Of a stretch of 64,000 bases of DNA, positions 1 through 8,249 are shown piece after piece; position 1 is the first letter of the stretch; each line of letters begins with the position of its first letter. Source of the DNA: Streptomyces sp. CB02414. GTDB taxonomy: Bacteria; Actinomycetota; Actinomycetes; Streptomycetales; Streptomycetaceae. The DNA lies in assembly GCF_001905385.1 (NCBI RefSeq), contig NZ_LIPF01000008.1, forward strand, positions 186,001 to 250,000. Direction: 5' to 3'. The position numbers and the translations under genes were made by a program. The notes beneath the pieces were generated by a model. The model was given only the letters and a program-made list of their open reading frames with translations, was not told the DNA's origin and did not search any database.

Positions 1-2583
1 CGCGAAGGCCCCGGCGTGGAGCCGGGCGGCGCCGGCACTGTCGGCCAGCTCCATGGCATACGAGAGAAGGGACAGGGCCTCGGGGGTGCGGCCGTCCGCC
101 GCGACGCAGGCGGCGGCGTGTGTCATCGCCCACGCCTGGGCCCACGTGGCGCCGAGGGAGGCGAACAGGCAGGACGCCCGCTGGTGGAGCCGCGCCGCGT
201 CGGCGGGGCGTCCGCGCAGTCCGTGCGCCCGGGCCATGGTGCCGAACGCGCGGGCCAGTGGCAGTCCGGTGCCCTCGCACGAGCGCTCGGCGAGTGCGGC
301 CCACTGGGCCGGGGACGGCGTGACGGTGGGCGAGGACAGAGCGGCGAGTGTCTCGTAGACCACGGGTCGCAGAACGGGCGGGATCTTCCGCAGCTCCGGC
401 CCGCCGCCCGCCGTGAGCACCGCGGACACGGCGGTCGTCGCATCTCCTCGGTGCCGTGCGTCGCACGCGAGAGCCAGCAGGCCGGGGAGCGTGGCGCGAC
501 GGGGGCGATCGCCATGTTCGAGGTGGGCGGACCGGTCTTCCGCGTCAGTTGTCGGCCGCCCTGTGCCGGCGAGGAACGCCGTGCAGGTGTTCAGGAGCGC
601 GGTCAGCACCGGAAGTTCCGCGCCGCCCCCGTCCCGGACGGCCCGCGCCGCCTCTGCCGCCCTCCTGCGCGTCGCCGTGACGTCCGACCACAGATGGGCG
701 AGGGCCAGGCCCTGGAGGACCAGGGGAGCCAGGGCTGTCCGGCCGGCGTAGGCCAGGGCCGCGGCGGCTCGCTCCAGGTGGCCGGTCGCCCGGGCGCCGA
801 GCCCAAGAAGGGCTTCCGCCCAGCCGAGCAGGGCCGGATACTCGGGGAAGCTGCCTGTCTCGGCCTCGGAGAGGGCGTCCAGCACGGCCGCGCACTCGTC
901 GGCGGCGAGCCGGGCCTGCTCCGGGGGCGCCATGAGGGCCCGGACGAGGGCGAGAAGCGCGAGCGCTCCCGCCTGCTCCGTACGGTCGCCGTGGTCTCGT
1001 GCGATCCGCACCACGAGCTCCACCTGTACGGGATCGGGGAGTCGTTGGCCGAGGAGCCGCAGTATCTCACGCTGGACCAGGAGCGGTACGGAACGGGACA
1101 GGACGGCGAGTTCGGCCTCGACGAGCGACCGGGCCTCCTCCTCATGGCCTTGACATGCTCTCAGGAGTGAACAGAGGACGACAGCGTGCGTGCGGTCGGG
1201 GCCCGGTTCCGCAGGGGCCAGGTGCAGCACGCCGTCCAGGAGGTCCGAGTGCGCGGCGGTCCCGCCCGCCCTGTCCGCCGCGCCGAGCGCGAGAACGAGC
1301 AGCCTGCGGAGTTCGTGGCGCGTGGGTGCGGAGAGGTACGGCACCGGGACGCGCAGAGCCGCGCGTAACCAGCGTGCGGCGCGCCCGGGTACGGCTCCCA
1401 GGTCGTCGCGGGCGGCGCGCAGGAGGGTGGTCAGCTCCCGGGGGGACGGTTCGGCGAGGGCCTGTTCGATGTGCGGAGCCTGTTCGGTGGCGGGCGCGTC
1501 GCGGTCGGCCAGCAGCTCCAGCGCGCTGAGATGCAGCGACGCCCGCGCGACCGGGGGGAGGGTGCTGCGGATCTGGCGGAGCAACTCCTGGCCGCGCAAG
1601 GCGAAGTCGGGTGTGCGCTCCACCGGGCGCAGGACGTCACGGGCGCAGAGCTCGGCGACGGCCCGGCAGACGGATTGCCGGTCCAGGCCGGTCAGCCGGG
1701 CGACGGCACCGATGCCGAAGGGCGTGCCGATGACGGCGGCCGCCCGTGCGACCGACAGCGGGCCGGGCGGCAGCGTGTCGATCTCGCCGGCGAGGGCCGC
1801 GGCGAACGGTTCGGGCAGCGGCAGGTTCTCGAAGGCCCTGCCGTCGGGCTCGCGCCGGCGCTCCGCCTGGGCGAGGCGCAGCCGGAACGGGTTGCCGCCG
1901 CTCTGTCGGTGGAGGTCCCGTAACTCATCGCTGTCGTGGGGCAGGCCGACGAGCCGCGCCGCCTGGCCGACGGTCAGCGGGCCGAGTGCGACCCGTTCGG
2001 CGTGCCCAAAGGCCACCGCGTGCGCCAGCGCGCCACGCAGCCGGGGCGAAGCCTGGTGCACGCGGTGGGCGAGGACGAGGAGCAGGGGAGCGTCCAGCGG
2101 GACGCGCAGCAACTCCTCGACGATCCCGACGGATTCCTCGTCGGCCCAGTGGAAGTCGTCCAGGAGCAGAACGAAACCGTCGTGCGTACGGGCGTGGTCG
2201 CGCAGCAGACTCCGTACGGCCCCACGCGCCGACGTCCGGTCGCTCCCGCCCCAACCCTGCGGGGCCCAGCGCTCAGCGGTCGGCACCGCCCGCGGTTGCG
2301 CCTGCTGCGCGGCCTCCCGCAGGACGTCCGCGAAGATCTGGCCGGGCGGCGGCCTGAGCTCGGAAGCGACGCAGCGGGTGTGCGCCACGGACAGTGCGCG
2401 GGAGCCTGCCCGCTCCGCGAGCAGGGACAGGAGGTGGGTCTTGCCCGTGCCCGGCTCACCGGCCACCTCGATGACCCGTCCGACTCCGTGTTCCAGGCCG
2501 TCCAGTGCCCGGACGAGGAGGTGTTCCTCCGCCTCCCTGACACTTCCCTGGTCACCCGTGCGGATTCCGCCGCCAAGGCTCAC
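1..2583 (-). CDS. Large ATP-binding (LAL/LuxR-type) transcriptional regulator, C-terminus beyond window
   Basis: Regulator with an N-terminal AAA/NACHT-like ATPase. The Walker A motif GEPGTGKTHLL lies near residue 45 and a Walker B-like FVLLLDDFHWADEES near residue 140. A long alpha-helical, Ala/Leu-rich repeat region follows. The frame is open to base 1, so the C-terminus, where this family carries a LuxR helix-turn-helix, is not visible; 861 codons are seen. The GTG start at 2583 follows a GAAGGGAA ribosome-binding stretch and is divergent from the SARP gene 127 bp away. Two in-frame TTA codons (1921-1923 and 1366-1368 on the + strand) suggest bldA-dependent translation. It is probably a pathway regulator of the adjoining cluster; without the HTH, a signalling ATPase of another kind remains possible. 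Confidence 0.8.
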   Translation of the reverse strand, partial: MSLGGGIRTGDQGSVREAEEHLLVRALDGLEHGVGRVIEVAGEPGTGKTHLLSLLAERAGSRALSVAHTRCVASELRPPPGQIFADVLREAAQQAQPRAVPTAERWAPQGWGGSDRTSARGAVRSLLRDHARTHDGFVLLLDDFHWADEESVGIVEELLRVPLDAPLLLVLAHRVHQASPRLRGALAHAVAFGHAERVALGPLTVGQAARLVGLPHDSDELRDLHRQSGGNPFRLRLAQAERRREPDGRAFENLPLPEPFAAALAGEIDTLPPGPLSVARAAAVIGTPFGIGAVARLTGLDRQSVCRAVAELCARDVLRPVERTPDFALRGQELLRQIRSTLPPVARASLHLSALELLADRDAPATEQAPHIEQALAEPSPRELTTLLRAARDDLGAVPGRAARWLRAALRVPVPYLSAPTRHELRRLLVLALGAADRAGGTAAHSDLLDGVLHLAPAEPGPDRTHAVVLCSLLRACQGHEEEARSLVEAELAVLSRSVPLLVQREILRLLGQRLPDPVQVELVVRIARDHGDRTEQAGALALLALVRALMAPPEQARLAADECAAVLDALSEAETGSFPEYPALLGWAEALLGLGARATGHLERAAAALAYAGRTALAPLVLQGLALAHLWSDVTATRRRAAEAARAVRDGGGAELPVLTALLNTCTAFLAGTGRPTTDAEDRSAHLEHGDRPRRATLPGLLALACDARHRGDATTAVSAVLTAGGGPELRKIPPVLRPVVYETLAALSSPTVTPSPAQWAALAERSCEGTGLPLARAFGTMARAHGLRGRPADAARLHQRASCLFASLGATWAQAWAMTHAAACVAADGRTPEALSLLSYAMELADSAGAARLHAGAFA

Positions 2584-2710
2584 CGTGCGTTCCCTTCTGT
2601 TCCCTGCCCGAAAACGTCGGAGCCTGCGAGGAGTTACGTACATTCACCGATGTGCGGTCTCGAACGTGCGGGCATGCTGGCTCGTGCCGGATTTCTGAGG
2701 AGAGGCTTTG

Positions 2711-3487
2711 ATGAAGTACGTACTGCTGGGTAGCCTTGAGGTGAGGGACTACACGCGGAGTTCGTTCATCAGCGCGCGTAAAATGGAAGTTGTGCTGGCG
2801 AGTCTGCTGATTCGCTTTCGGCAGACGGTGTCCGTGGACGAACTGGGCGACGAGATCTGGGGGGCCAGACCGCCGCGTCGCCGTACGGCCGCTCTGCACG
2901 TCCATGTTTCGCAGCTCCGTAAGTTCCTGAGGGAAGTGACCGACGGCCGTGAACCGCTGGTGACCCGTTCTCCGGGGTATGTGCTGCTGCCCGGTCCTGA
3001 GGACGAGGTCGACTCCATCGTCCTGCAGCGGTTCCTTACCCGTGGACGGCGTGCCCTGCGGCTGCAACGGTACGAATCGGCCTCGGCGGAGTTCGGCGGC
3101 GCCCTGGAATTGTTCCGCGGCCCGGTTCTCCAGAACCTGCGGGGTGGTCCCATTGTCGACGAATTCGCCTCCTGGGCGGAGGAGGCCCGTCTGGAGGCGG
3201 TTGAACGGAAGAACGACGCGGACCTCGCCCTCGGGCGGCACCGGGAACTGGTCGGGGGTCTGTACCGCCTCGTCGCCGAGCATCCGCTGCGCGAGGCGTT
3301 CCACCGCCAGCTGATGCTGGCGCTCTACCGCTCTGAGCGGCAGAGCGACGCGCTCCTCGCCTACCGACGCGCACAGGAGGTTCTCGACCGGGAACTGGGG
3401 GTGCGGCCCGGCCGGGCGCTGCGCGAGCTGCACCGGGCCGTGCTCGCCGCGGACGACGGCCTCGAACTGGGGCCCGCGGCGGCCTGA
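2711..3487 (+). CDS. SARP-family transcriptional activator
   Basis: Pathway activator of the AfsR/DnrI/RedD class, about 258 residues, the usual size of a short SARP. An N-terminal OmpR-like winged helix (about 1-95) includes VSVDELGDEIWG and RTAALHVHVSQLRKFL. A bacterial transcriptional activator domain follows, with the typical LREAFHRQLMLALYRSERQSDALLAYRRAQEVL. The ATG at 2711 has GAGGAG about 9 bp upstream; a TTG one codon earlier is less likely. SARPs bind heptamer direct repeats with 11-bp period near -35. Such repeats occur before the PKS operon (6615) and before the methyltransferase operon (39973), so those are the probable targets. No TTA codon is present. Transcription ends at the hairpin shared with the convergent response regulator. 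Confidence 0.93.
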   Translation: MKYVLLGSLEVRDYTRSSFISARKMEVVLASLLIRFRQTVSVDELGDEIWGARPPRRRTAALHVHVSQLRKFLREVTDGREPLVTRSPGYVLLPGPEDEVDSIVLQRFLTRGRRALRLQRYESASAEFGGALELFRGPVLQNLRGGPIVDEFASWAEEARLEAVERKNDADLALGRHRELVGGLYRLVAEHPLREAFHRQLMLALYRSERQSDALLAYRRAQEVLDRELGVRPGRALRELHRAVLAADDGLELGPAAA

Positions 3488-3537
3488 GGAGCGCGGTGCG
3501 GTGAAGAAACGTTCCGTCACCGCTCCGGTGCACCTGT

Positions 3538-3582
3538 TCCGCTGAGCCGGCCGCGCCGGGCACGGGCGGCCGGCTCAGCGGA
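3538..3582. terminator. Bidirectional hairpin terminator
   Basis: Perfect 16-bp inverted repeat (3538-3553 and 3567-3582; arm TCCGCTGAGCCGGCCG) with a 13-nt loop between the convergent SARP and response-regulator genes. It overlaps the stop codon of the response regulator. Confidence 0.75.
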
Positions 3583-4288
3583 GCGCCGGCCGCCCCTGAC
3601 TCCGGCCCTGCCCCAGCCGGAAGCCCACCCCGCGTACGGTGACGATCCAGCCGCTGCTCCCCAGCTTGCTCCGTAACGAACTGACGTGGGTGTCTATGGT
3701 TCGGCTGGCGCGCGGGCTGAGGGCGTGGGCCGAGGAGTCGTCCCAGATCTCGGTCATCAGTCGGCGCCGGGTCACCACGGTGTCCGAGTGCCGGGCGAGG
3801 TAGTAGAGCAGATCGAACTCCTTGCGTGTCAGCTGAATCGGGGTGCCGCGCAGCCGGACCTCGCGGGAGGCGCCGTCGATGCACATGTCGCCGACCGTGA
3901 GCGAGCCCGTGACCGTACGGGGGGTGCTTCTCGGCCGCCAGGCGCGGCGCATGACCGCATCGATCCGGGCCATCAGCTCCCGGAACTCGTACGGCTTCTC
4001 CAGGCAGTCGTCGGAGCCGGCCTGGAGCCCGAGCACGCGGTCGAGATCGGCGCCGCTGTCGGTGAACGCGATGATCGGGGTGTCCATGGTGTTCCGGATG
4101 CGCCGGCAGACCTCGAGGCCGTCGATGTCGGGGAGTTCGAGGTCGAGCAGGACCAGCTCCGCGCTGCCGCACGCGTCGAGGGCGGCAGCTCCGGTGGTGA
4201 CGGTGACGACGTCGTATCCATGCCGCTCGAGGCGTGGCGCGAGCGGTTGGCTGGAAAATTCTTGACCTGTCACGACGAGGAGTTGCAT
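3575..4288 (-). CDS. Atypical OmpR-family response regulator (JadR1-like)
   Basis: Receiver domain (1-115) followed by an OmpR/PhoB winged helix (about 140-230) with RTIDTHVSSLRSKLG and TVRGVGFRLG. The phosphoacceptor-equivalent Asp49 (VLLDLELPD) and Lys98 (EKPYE) are present. The acidic pair that normally binds Mg2+ near residues 7-8 is replaced by Thr-Gly (LLVVTGQE), so it is an atypical receiver. JadR1-type regulators of angucycline clusters are of this kind and can respond to pathway end products instead of phosphorylation. No sensor kinase gene lies nearby. The ATG at 4288 has GGAAGG upstream. An in-frame TTA codon (3674-3676 on the + strand) suggests bldA control. A perfect palindrome at 4431 in its upstream region may be an operator. 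Confidence 0.88.
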   Translation of the reverse strand: MQLLVVTGQEFSSQPLAPRLERHGYDVVTVTTGAAALDACGSAELVLLDLELPDIDGLEVCRRIRNTMDTPIIAFTDSGADLDRVLGLQAGSDDCLEKPYEFRELMARIDAVMRRAWRPRSTPRTVTGSLTVGDMCIDGASREVRLRGTPIQLTRKEFDLLYYLARHSDTVVTRRRLMTEIWDDSSAHALSPRASRTIDTHVSSLRSKLGSSGWIVTVRGVGFRLGQGRSQGRPALR

Positions 4289-4846
4289 AACACCTTCCAA
4301 GCTTGGGCACGTGGTCCAGGTGTCACAGGGATGCGAATGGGCACGCATAACGCGGACATTCCCGTGATCAGGCCACGCCTGTAAGTGTGGGGGTGATACG
4401 GCGAGTCGACTGAAGCTGTGTACGTGGTCTGCCATTCAATGTTGAATGGCTACGTTCCCAGCACATGACGTCGCGGTGACATCCGCGAAATCGCCGGTAG
4501 ATTTATGTCGATTCTGTCGCGGGAGTCGCGCGCTCACTATCTCCTGCGGGGCGTCTGACGGCAGGGGTGTCCACGCCTGCGAGTCCGGTCGACGGGCACG
4601 GCAGCCGTACCCAATACCCATGTGTCCACGATTCCCCCGTTTCGCGCACTGTGTTGAGCTTGGTGGCGGCGCCGGAGCGCCGCAAACGCAGGACATCTTC
4701 TCCTGCGGGACATGTCACGGGCAACAGCTATGTTGGCAGCGTCACATCCTGCGGAGGGCAGATGAATGGCCAGAAATCACGGGTCCGTTTTCATGGAACG
4801 GACCTGCATACAAGGGTGATGTGATGAATGCGCAGTCGTCCGGCGT
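4289..4846. other. Long non-coding regulatory region
   Basis: About 560 bp lie between the response-regulator start and the end of the SDR gene, less GC-rich than its surroundings. No frame here has convincing codon usage, although short open frames exist. It holds the 4431-4450 palindrome. It also holds a weak 11-bp-period series, CTCACTA (4533), CTGCGGG (4544), CTGACGG (4555), and a block at 4702-4720 that resembles one in the SDR promoter. It probably carries the response-regulator promoter. Confidence 0.5.
4431..4450. promoter_or_regulatory. Perfect inverted repeat, candidate operator
   Basis: GCCATTCAA-TG-TTGAATGGC has 9-bp perfect arms and a 2-bp centre. It lies about 145 bp upstream of the atypical response-regulator start. 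It is too short and AT-rich to be a terminator, so an operator is more likely; the binding protein is unknown. Confidence 0.55.
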
Positions 4847-5554
4847 TCACCAGGGGACGGGACCCCCGTTGCCGAAGAACCCTCCGGTCGGCCCGTCGGG
4901 GCCGACCGTGGCCATCCGGACGATGACGTCGGCGCCTTCGGCGACGGTCTGCGGTCCGGTGTGGCCGTTGAGATCGGTGGCGGTGTGCCCGGGGTCGACG
5001 GCGTTGATCCTGAATCCGGGCAACATCCGCGCGTACTGGGCGGTCAGCATGTTCAGCGCCGCCTTCGACGAGTTGTAGGCCAGCGCCGGGTAGTAGGCCG
5101 GAAGCTGGCCCCTGTAACTCTCGGGGTCACCCGCGATGCTCAACGACCCGAGGCCGCTGCTCACGTTGACGATCACTGGCGCCTCGCTCGCCTCCAGGAG
5201 AGGCAGGAACGCCTTGGTGACCCGTACCGCACCGAAGACATTGGTGTCGTACGTGCGCCGCACCGCCTCCGCCGTCGCCGCCAGGGCGTCGTTGCCCCAG
5301 CCGATGACCCCGGCGTTGTTGACGAGCACGTCGAGCCGGCCCGCCTCCCGGCCGACCGACTCCGCCGCCGCGCGCACCGACTCGTCGTCCGTGATGTCGA
5401 TCGGCACACAGCGAGCGCCCAGCCTCGCCGCCTCTTTCTGGCCACTCCGTTCGACCCGGGACCCGATGTACACGGTGTGGCCGGCCTCCACCAGCCGCCT
5501 GGCGGTTTCCCTGCCAAGTCCCTTGTTCGCTCCGGTGATCAGTGTGATGGGCAT
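4847..5554 (-). CDS. Short-chain dehydrogenase/reductase
   Basis: Classical SDR of about 235 residues. The cofactor motif TGANKGLGRE is near residue 7, followed by NNAG (LVNNAGVIG), the catalytic Ser (NVSSGLGS) and YNSSK. The downstream HTATDLNGHTG resembles the SDR at 15218 (VATDINGHQG), so the two look like paralogs. The ATG at 5554 is chosen because the NAD(P) motif starts five residues later and GGGGTGAGG lies upstream; an upstream in-frame extension has no domain content. It is divergent from an XRE regulator 104 bp away, a common arrangement where the regulator controls the reductase. A role in the polyketide pathway is possible but not shown; it may be a separate stress or detoxification pair. 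Confidence 0.85.
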   Translation of the reverse strand: MPITLITGANKGLGRETARRLVEAGHTVYIGSRVERSGQKEAARLGARCVPIDITDDESVRAAAESVGREAGRLDVLVNNAGVIGWGNDALAATAEAVRRTYDTNVFGAVRVTKAFLPLLEASEAPVIVNVSSGLGSLSIAGDPESYRGQLPAYYPALAYNSSKAALNMLTAQYARMLPGFRINAVDPGHTATDLNGHTGPQTVAEGADVIVRMATVGPDGPTGGFFGNGGPVPW

Positions 5555-5658
5555 GCGGCCAGCCTCACCCCTGCGGCACATGTCAGGTAGTGCCCCCTGC
5601 TTCCTGGGAACGGCAGTACCAGGATGCGCCGTGACAGATCCCTCTGCATACTGGTGAG

Positions 5659-6498
5659 ATGAAGGGTTCGGGGGAGTTGGGTGTCGCATTACGCCGGTGG
5701 CGAGACCGGCTCACGCCACAGAACGCGGGGTTGACCGCGGCCCCGGGCGGCGACGAGCGGCGTCGCGCGGTCGGACTGCGGCGCGAGGAACTGGCCCTCT
5801 TGGCCGGGGTGTCGGTGGACTACGTCACCCGACTCGAACAGGGCAGGTCCGTCTCCCCGTCCCCGCCGGTCCTGGCCGGCCTGGCCCGCGCCCTGAGACT
5901 CTCGGACGCCGAGCGCGGACACCTGTATCTGCTCGCGGGTCACCACCCGCCCCGCGACCGCCGCAGCGAGGCCCTCACATCGAGCGCGCAGGGCCTGGTC
6001 GAGCAGCTCGAGGGAGTGGCGGCCAGCGCGTACGACGCCGCCTGGACGCTGATCGCCTGGAACCACCGCTGGGTGGCGCTCAGCGGGGACCCCTCCGGGA
6101 CGCGGGACCGTGAACGCAATGTGGTGTGGCGTCAGTTCACCGACTCGTCGAGCATCGTCACCCACAGCAAGGACCAGGAGGAGGCCCTGGAGACCGCCCT
6201 CGTCTCCGATCTGCGAGCCGCCACCGTCCGCTACCCGGAGGACTCTGAACTCGCGCAGCTCGTCGACGACTTGCGCAGCCGCAGCGCCCGCTTCTCGGAG
6301 CTCTGGGACGCCTATGTGGTCGCCGTGCACACCAAGAACCGCAAAACGCTGCACCACCCGGTCGTCGGGCCGCTGGAACTCGACTGCCACGTCCTGATGG
6401 TCCCCGAGAGCGATCTGCGCATCGTCACCCACACCGCCGCGCCGGGCAGTGACGCGGCCGGCCTGCTCAAGCGCCTCTACGCCGCAGCAGATCACTGA
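5659..6498 (+). CDS. XRE-family regulator with MmyB-like ligand-binding domain
   Basis: DNA-binding protein of 279 residues. An N-terminal Xre helix-turn-helix (about 35-90) contains GLRREELALLAGVSVDYVTRLEQG. A C-terminal MmyB-like PAS domain (about 115-275) follows, with AAWTLIAWNHRWVAL and the late HHPVVGPLELDCHVLMVPE. This architecture is common next to SDR genes in actinomycetes. It is transcribed divergently from the SDR at 5554. Codon 11 is TTA (5689-5691), so translation should depend on bldA tRNA. The ATG at 5659 fits the family N-terminus. Whether it also controls the PKS operon 229 bp downstream cannot be judged. Confidence 0.88.
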   Translation: MKGSGELGVALRRWRDRLTPQNAGLTAAPGGDERRRAVGLRREELALLAGVSVDYVTRLEQGRSVSPSPPVLAGLARALRLSDAERGHLYLLAGHHPPRDRRSEALTSSAQGLVEQLEGVAASAYDAAWTLIAWNHRWVALSGDPSGTRDRERNVVWRQFTDSSSIVTHSKDQEEALETALVSDLRAATVRYPEDSELAQLVDDLRSRSARFSELWDAYVVAVHTKNRKTLHHPVVGPLELDCHVLMVPESDLRIVTHTAAPGSDAAGLLKRLYAAADH

Positions 6499-6614
6499 GT
6501 CGCCCCCGGATCTGTCGGTCACGCACCGGCCCGTCCCGTCGCCCGGCCCTCCGACGTCCGTCCGCCCGCGCTGTTTTGCCACTGATGGACGGCGGTTGGC
6601 GTTCCCTTGTCGAG

Positions 6615-6654
6615 TTGACAATCTCCTGACACTTCCTTGCGGAGGTCCTTGAGA
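6615..6654 (+). promoter_or_regulatory. SARP-type direct-repeat operator before the PKS operon
   Basis: Heptamers TTGACAA (6615), CTGACAC (6626), TTGCGGA (6637) and CTTGAGA (6648) repeat with exact 11-bp period, the known SARP binding geometry. The first overlaps a TTGACA -35-like hexamer. The site is about 75-110 bp upstream of the first oxygenase ATG at 6728. The first two units match best and the last two are degenerate. Confidence 0.65.
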
Positions 6655-6727
6655 TCTTTGCTTGAGAAGCCCGTGTCCCAGCGATGAGGATATTCATGTC
6701 TTTCCGGGGAACGGTCGGGAGAGTTGA

Positions 6728-8197
6728 ATGGATGCTTCGGTCATTGTCGTGGGTGCCGGCCCGTCGGGCCTGATGCTGGCGGGAGAACTGCGTCTCGCGG
6801 GAATCGACGTCATCGTTCTCGAGCGCCTTCCGGGACGTACCGGGGAATCGCGCGGCATCGGATTCACCGCCCGCACCATGGAGGTGTTCGACCAGCGCGG
6901 TCTGCTGCCGCGCTTCGGCGACCTGGAGACCGGGACGTTCGCCCATTTCGGCGGCGTTCCGCTGGATCTGGGCGTGCTCGGGCCCGGCCACCTGGCGGCC
7001 CGCAACATTCCGCAGTCCACCACGGAGACCGTTCTGGAGGCCTGGGCGCGGGATCTGGGAGCGGACATCCGGCGTGGCCGGGAATTTCTCTCGCTGAAGG
7101 ATCTCGGCGACAGCGTCGAGGTGCGCGTGCGCGGCGCGTCCGGTGAAAGGGTGCTGCGTTCCCGTTATCTCGTGGGCTGTGACGGCGGTCGCAGCGGTGT
7201 ACGGAGGGCGGCCGGATTCGACTTTCCCGGAACCGCCGCCACCACCGAACTCCTTCTCGCCGACATCCGCGGTGCCGATATCGAACAGCGAATGATTTCC
7301 GACCGGGTATCCGGTGGAATGGTCATGACCGCCGATCTCGGCAACGGGGTTCACCGGATCATCATCAGCGAGCACGGTGCGCCACCGCGGCGCCGGACCG
7401 AACCGCCCGCGTTCACCGAGGTCGCCGACGCATGGAAGCGACTGACCGGCGGTGACATCTCCCACGCGGAGCCGGTCTGGGTCAGCGCCTTCGGCGATGC
7501 GGCCCGTCAGGTCACCGAGTACCGGCGCGGCCGCGTGATCCTCGCCGGGGACTCGGCCCATGTCCATCTGCCGGCCGGCGGCCAGGGCATGAACACCAGC
7601 ATCCAGGACTCGGTGAACCTGGGCTGGAAGCTGGCCGCCGTTCTGCGCGGCACCGCACCGGCCGAACTCCTCGACACCTACCACGCCGAGCGCCACGAGG
7701 TGGGCAGGCGGCTGCTGCTCAACACCCGGGCGCAGAGCCTGCTCATCCTGGGCGGCGACGAGGTCCAGCCGCTGCGCGGGATCCTGGCCGAGCTGACCGC
7801 CTACGAGGACGTGGCCCGGCACCTCGCCGCCAAGGCCGGCGGCCTCGACATCCGTTACGACGTCGGCGGCGGCGGCCACCCCCTGCTGGGTCTGCGCATG
7901 CCCCGACTGGAGCTGGACGGCCCCGTCCGCCCCACCAGCAGCACCGCGCTGCTGCGTGCCGGCCGCGGTGTCCTGCTCGACCTGGAGGACAACGCGCACC
8001 TGCGGCGCAGGGCCGCCGCCTGGTCCGACCGGATCGACATCGTCACCGCCCGCCCCGCCACCGTTCCGGAGGACGGGCCCCTGGCGGACACCGGCGGTGT
8101 GCTGCTACGCCCCGACGGCCATGTGGCCTGGGCCGCACCCGGCAGCCACCACGACCTGCACACGGCACTGACCCGATGGTTCGGGCCTGCGCGATGA
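6728..8197 (+). CDS. FAD-dependent angucycline hydroxylase (PgaE/UrdE/JadH-like)
   Basis: Group A flavoprotein aromatic monooxygenase, 489 residues, expected to hydroxylate the angucyclinone core (C-12 class reactions in PgaE/JadH homologs). It shows the dinucleotide-binding VIVVGAGPSGLMLAGELRLAG at 5-25, the YLVGCDGGRSGVR motif near 156, the FAD ribityl GD motif VILAGDSAHVHLPAGGQGMN near 270, and a C-terminal thioredoxin-like domain. It is the first gene of the core operon, as in the pga and urd clusters. The ATG at 6728 follows GGGAGAG. A SARP operator lies just upstream. The exact position oxidised cannot be read from sequence. Confidence 0.9.
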   Translation: MDASVIVVGAGPSGLMLAGELRLAGIDVIVLERLPGRTGESRGIGFTARTMEVFDQRGLLPRFGDLETGTFAHFGGVPLDLGVLGPGHLAARNIPQSTTETVLEAWARDLGADIRRGREFLSLKDLGDSVEVRVRGASGERVLRSRYLVGCDGGRSGVRRAAGFDFPGTAATTELLLADIRGADIEQRMISDRVSGGMVMTADLGNGVHRIIISEHGAPPRRRTEPPAFTEVADAWKRLTGGDISHAEPVWVSAFGDAARQVTEYRRGRVILAGDSAHVHLPAGGQGMNTSIQDSVNLGWKLAAVLRGTAPAELLDTYHAERHEVGRRLLLNTRAQSLLILGGDEVQPLRGILAELTAYEDVARHLAAKAGGLDIRYDVGGGGHPLLGLRMPRLELDGPVRPTSSTALLRAGRGVLLDLEDNAHLRRRAAAWSDRIDIVTARPATVPEDGPLADTGGVLLRPDGHVAWAAPGSHHDLHTALTRWFGPAR

Positions 8198-8249
8198 CGA
8201 TCACGCCACCAGGCACCGCACGACCGATTCGCACCGGAGAGAGGGAAAC

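Noticed and set aside
4533..4561. CTCACTA, CTGCGGG, CTGACGG at 11-bp period
   Set aside because: Too degenerate, and no rightward gene begins within range; kept only as a remark.
4446..5078. Possible small genes in the 4289-4846 gap
   Set aside because: Codon-position bias is absent and translations show no domain; the region behaves as regulatory DNA.
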